Assembly (NCBI GenBank): GCA_964481825.1
Contig: CAYZUE010000056.1
Location: 1 to 7,716 of the forward strand
Direction: 5' to 3'
DNA length: 7,716 bases
Origin: CAYZUE01 sp964481825
GTDB lineage: Archaea > Hydrothermarchaeota > Hydrothermarchaeia > Hydrothermarchaeales > JALUUU01
Part shown: in pieces, positions 6,430 through 7,716 of the stretch
How positions within the stretch are numbered: the first letter of the stretch is position 1
Layout: the number at the start of each line of letters is the position of its first letter
Made by a program: the position numbers and the translations under genes
The notes under the pieces: generated by a model
Databases searched by the model: none
The model's input: only the letters and a program-made list of their open reading frames with translations
What the model was told of the DNA's origin: nothing

Positions 6430-7716
6430 TTAGGGATGTTTTTTATTAACAAGAGATTCTAAAATTTTCTTTACTATTTCTTCATAGGAGTCTTCAAGAT
6501 TCTCTTTTAAAGTTTCTTTCATAAATTTTTCTGCAGCATTCAACTTTTCGTCAGTTTCACGAATCTTCAAATCTTTCTTTTCCATATTTTCAAATAGGTT
6601 ATGTCGTTCTGTTTTTAGTGAGGATATAACCTTAGATTGTTCCAATATATCCTCTTCTTTTATCATCATCTTATCTTCAAGCGAATCTATTTTTGCATTT
6701 AAATTATTATTATCCGAACTAAGATTCTTGATTTCTTCCCTTGATTCATTAAGTGTAGATTCTTTTAATTCAATAATATTCCTAATTTCTGCAATTTTAG
6801 TATTATACTCTTTTTTTTTCTCAATAATTGCATCTTCTGTTTTCTTCTTAATCTGGGATTTCTCTTCTTGAAGGCTGGCAATTATACTTTCTTTAGCAGC
6901 AATTTTACTTTCCGATAAATTATTACCTTTGATTAAATTATGATTGGCTTTAATAAGTTCGTCTGTCTTTTTGTTTTGAGATTCTATTTCTGATTCTAAA
7001 TCTTTGATCGTATCAATTGAATTTGCAAGTTGACTATTTTTTTCAGAAATTTTGTCCTCTAGTCCTGATATTTGTTTTTCATTTTCCTTTAATGATTCTA
7101 TTTCTGATTCTAAATCTTTGATCGTATCAATTGAATTTGCAAGTTGACNNNNNNNNNNNNNNNNNNNNNNNNNNNNNNNNNNNNNNNNNNNNNNNNNNNN
7201 NNNNNNNNNNNNNNNNNNNNNNNNNNNNNNNNNNNNNNNNNNNNNNNNTATTTTTTTCAGAAATTTTGTCCTCTAGTCCTGATATTTGTTTTTCATTTTC
7301 CTCTAGCTTATTTTCCCTAATTGAAATGTCCTTGATTATTGTATTTTTTGTGGTGTTTAAATCGTGAACATTCTTCTGAAGCCCATTCAATTCAGATTCT
7401 TTAGTTGAAATCTCTTCATTGAGTTTGTTCAATTCATCTTCGATAATTGTTACCTTTAGCTTATACTTGCTGATTTGTTCATCCTTTTGTTTCTCGTTTT
7501 CTTTGGATACATTTATTTCGGAAATTAAGGTGTTGTTTTGTGTTTCTTTTTCTTCTAATTCTCTCTTTTTGTTGTTTAATTCACCGTGTATTTCTTTTAG
7601 ATTATTTTCAATTGATAAGGTGTTTTTTTCTATTTCTGTTACGTTTTCTTGTAAAGTTTTAATTTGTTCATCCTTTTGTTTCTCGTTTTCTTTGGATACA
7701 TTTATTTCGGAAATTA
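6430..7716 (-). CDS. Long repeat-bearing coiled-coil protein, C-terminal part (crosses a gap; N-terminus off window)
   Basis: One minus-strand frame stays open from the right edge (last full codon ends at 7714) to TAA at 6432-6430. It is continuous if the 100 N's are treated as a gap whose true size is a multiple of three. With the gap at zero length, about 394 residues are visible. The frame apparently shifts by one between the two sides only because 100 is not divisible by three. Composition is classic long coiled coil: Lys, Glu, Asn, Ile, Leu and Ser rich, no Trp or Cys, and Pro only as the last residue. Hydrophobics fall at 3-4 residue spacing. ENEKQ recurs four times. The C-terminus (ETLKENLEDSYEEIVKKI) is a last amphipathic helix ending in NKKHP. 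The N-terminal domain, which would decide between an SMC/Rad50-like ATPase, a cytoskeletal or scaffold protein and a surface-anchored protein, is not in view. Neither the start nor the promoter is visible. Confidence 0.8.
6980..7302 (-). repeat. 114-bp-period in-frame direct repeat, interrupted by the N gap
   Basis: 6980-7088 recurs at 7094-7148 plus 7249-7302: 55 and 54 bases, all identical, giving a 109-bp exact copy once the N's are closed up. The period is 114 bp, or 38 codons, with a 5-base spacer (TTAAT, 7089-7093) between copies. The encoded unit reads, in pieces, ENEKQISGLEDKISEKN then SQLANSIDTIKDLESEIES. 38 residues is five heptads plus three, so each unit shifts the coiled-coil register. 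Identity at third codon positions indicates recent duplication or gene conversion. Confidence 0.92.
7149..7248. other. Assembly gap (100 N's), length probably arbitrary
   Basis: Exactly 100 N's, the customary placeholder for a scaffold gap of unknown size. The bases on either side (GTTGAC before, TATTTTTTTCAG after) are contiguous in the intact repeat copy at 7029-7046. The gap therefore breaks a repeat unit at one point, and true content of 0, 114, 228 or more bases would keep the frame. Confidence 0.9.
7473..7716 (-). repeat. Second direct repeat in the coiled-coil gene, 189-bp period
   Basis: 7473-7527 and 7662-7716 are identical over 55 bases and the second copy is cut by the window edge, so the repeat may be longer. 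The offset is 189 bp, which is 63 codons or exactly nine heptads, so it preserves coiled-coil register. The encoded segment contains LISEINVSKENEKQKDEQI. The sequence between the copies differs and is not part of the exact repeat. Confidence 0.88.

Noticed and set aside
6980..7302. CRISPR array
   Set aside because: The repeats are long, in frame, separated by only 5 bases, and encode coiled-coil sequence. There are no spacers.
7131..7367. Plus-strand frame running through the N gap
   Set aside because: It is mostly N-derived unknown residues and antisense to the coiled-coil frame, which is open over the whole region.
7127..7432. A separate short minus-strand protein starting at TTG 7432 and ending at 7127
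   Set aside because: Its stop appears only because the 100-N placeholder shifts the frame. Upstream of the TTG the frame stays open to the window edge.

Overview
The window is archaeal. It opens inside a 23S rRNA gene of archaeal type and also carries an archaeal type A-like RNase P RNA, two F420-type luciferase-like (LLM/Mer-like) flavin-fold oxidoreductases, and a Hef helicase-nuclease, all in an AT-rich background with TATA-like boxes and poly-T stops. My best guess is a Thaumarchaeota/Nitrososphaeria-type genome at draft or metagenome quality, because there is a 100-N scaffold gap. That lineage call is inference (about 0.6); 'Archaea' is close to certain.

Layout, left to right. 1 to ~1035 (+): 3' third of 23S rRNA (domain IV after H69, then domains V and VI), followed by a short hairpin and T-run. 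No 5S rRNA or tRNA follows. 1224-2966 (-): two abutting LLM paralogs (upstream 298 aa, downstream 281 aa) that converge on the rRNA gene. 2967-3030: a short divergent promoter region. 3031-3323 (+): RNase P RNA, ended by 16 T's. 3378-5585 (+): complete 735-aa Hef with DEAH helicase, ERCC4 nuclease and HhH2 domains. 5703-6386 (+): unrecognised 227-aa protein with a possible N-terminal winged helix. 6430-7716 (-): C-terminal part of a long coiled-coil protein that runs off the right edge.

The coiled-coil gene is the least ordinary region. It is one uninterrupted reading frame once the N-run is treated as a gap of unknown size. It holds an exact 109-bp repeat with a 114-bp (38-codon) period and a second exact repeat of at least 55 bp with a 189-bp (63-codon, nine-heptad) period. 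The assembly gap lies inside one repeat copy and its two edges join seamlessly in repeat phase and in reading frame, so the gap probably hides zero or more extra repeat units.

Functionally this is mostly housekeeping: ribosome, tRNA 5' maturation (RNase P) and replication-fork repair (Hef). It also has an F420-linked redox pair that may act as a heterodimer, and a repeat-variable coiled-coil protein. I see no mobile element, CRISPR array or obvious new multi-gene system. The strongest candidates for follow-up are the repeat-bearing coiled-coil gene, the LLM pair, and the helix P4 covariation in the RNase P RNA.
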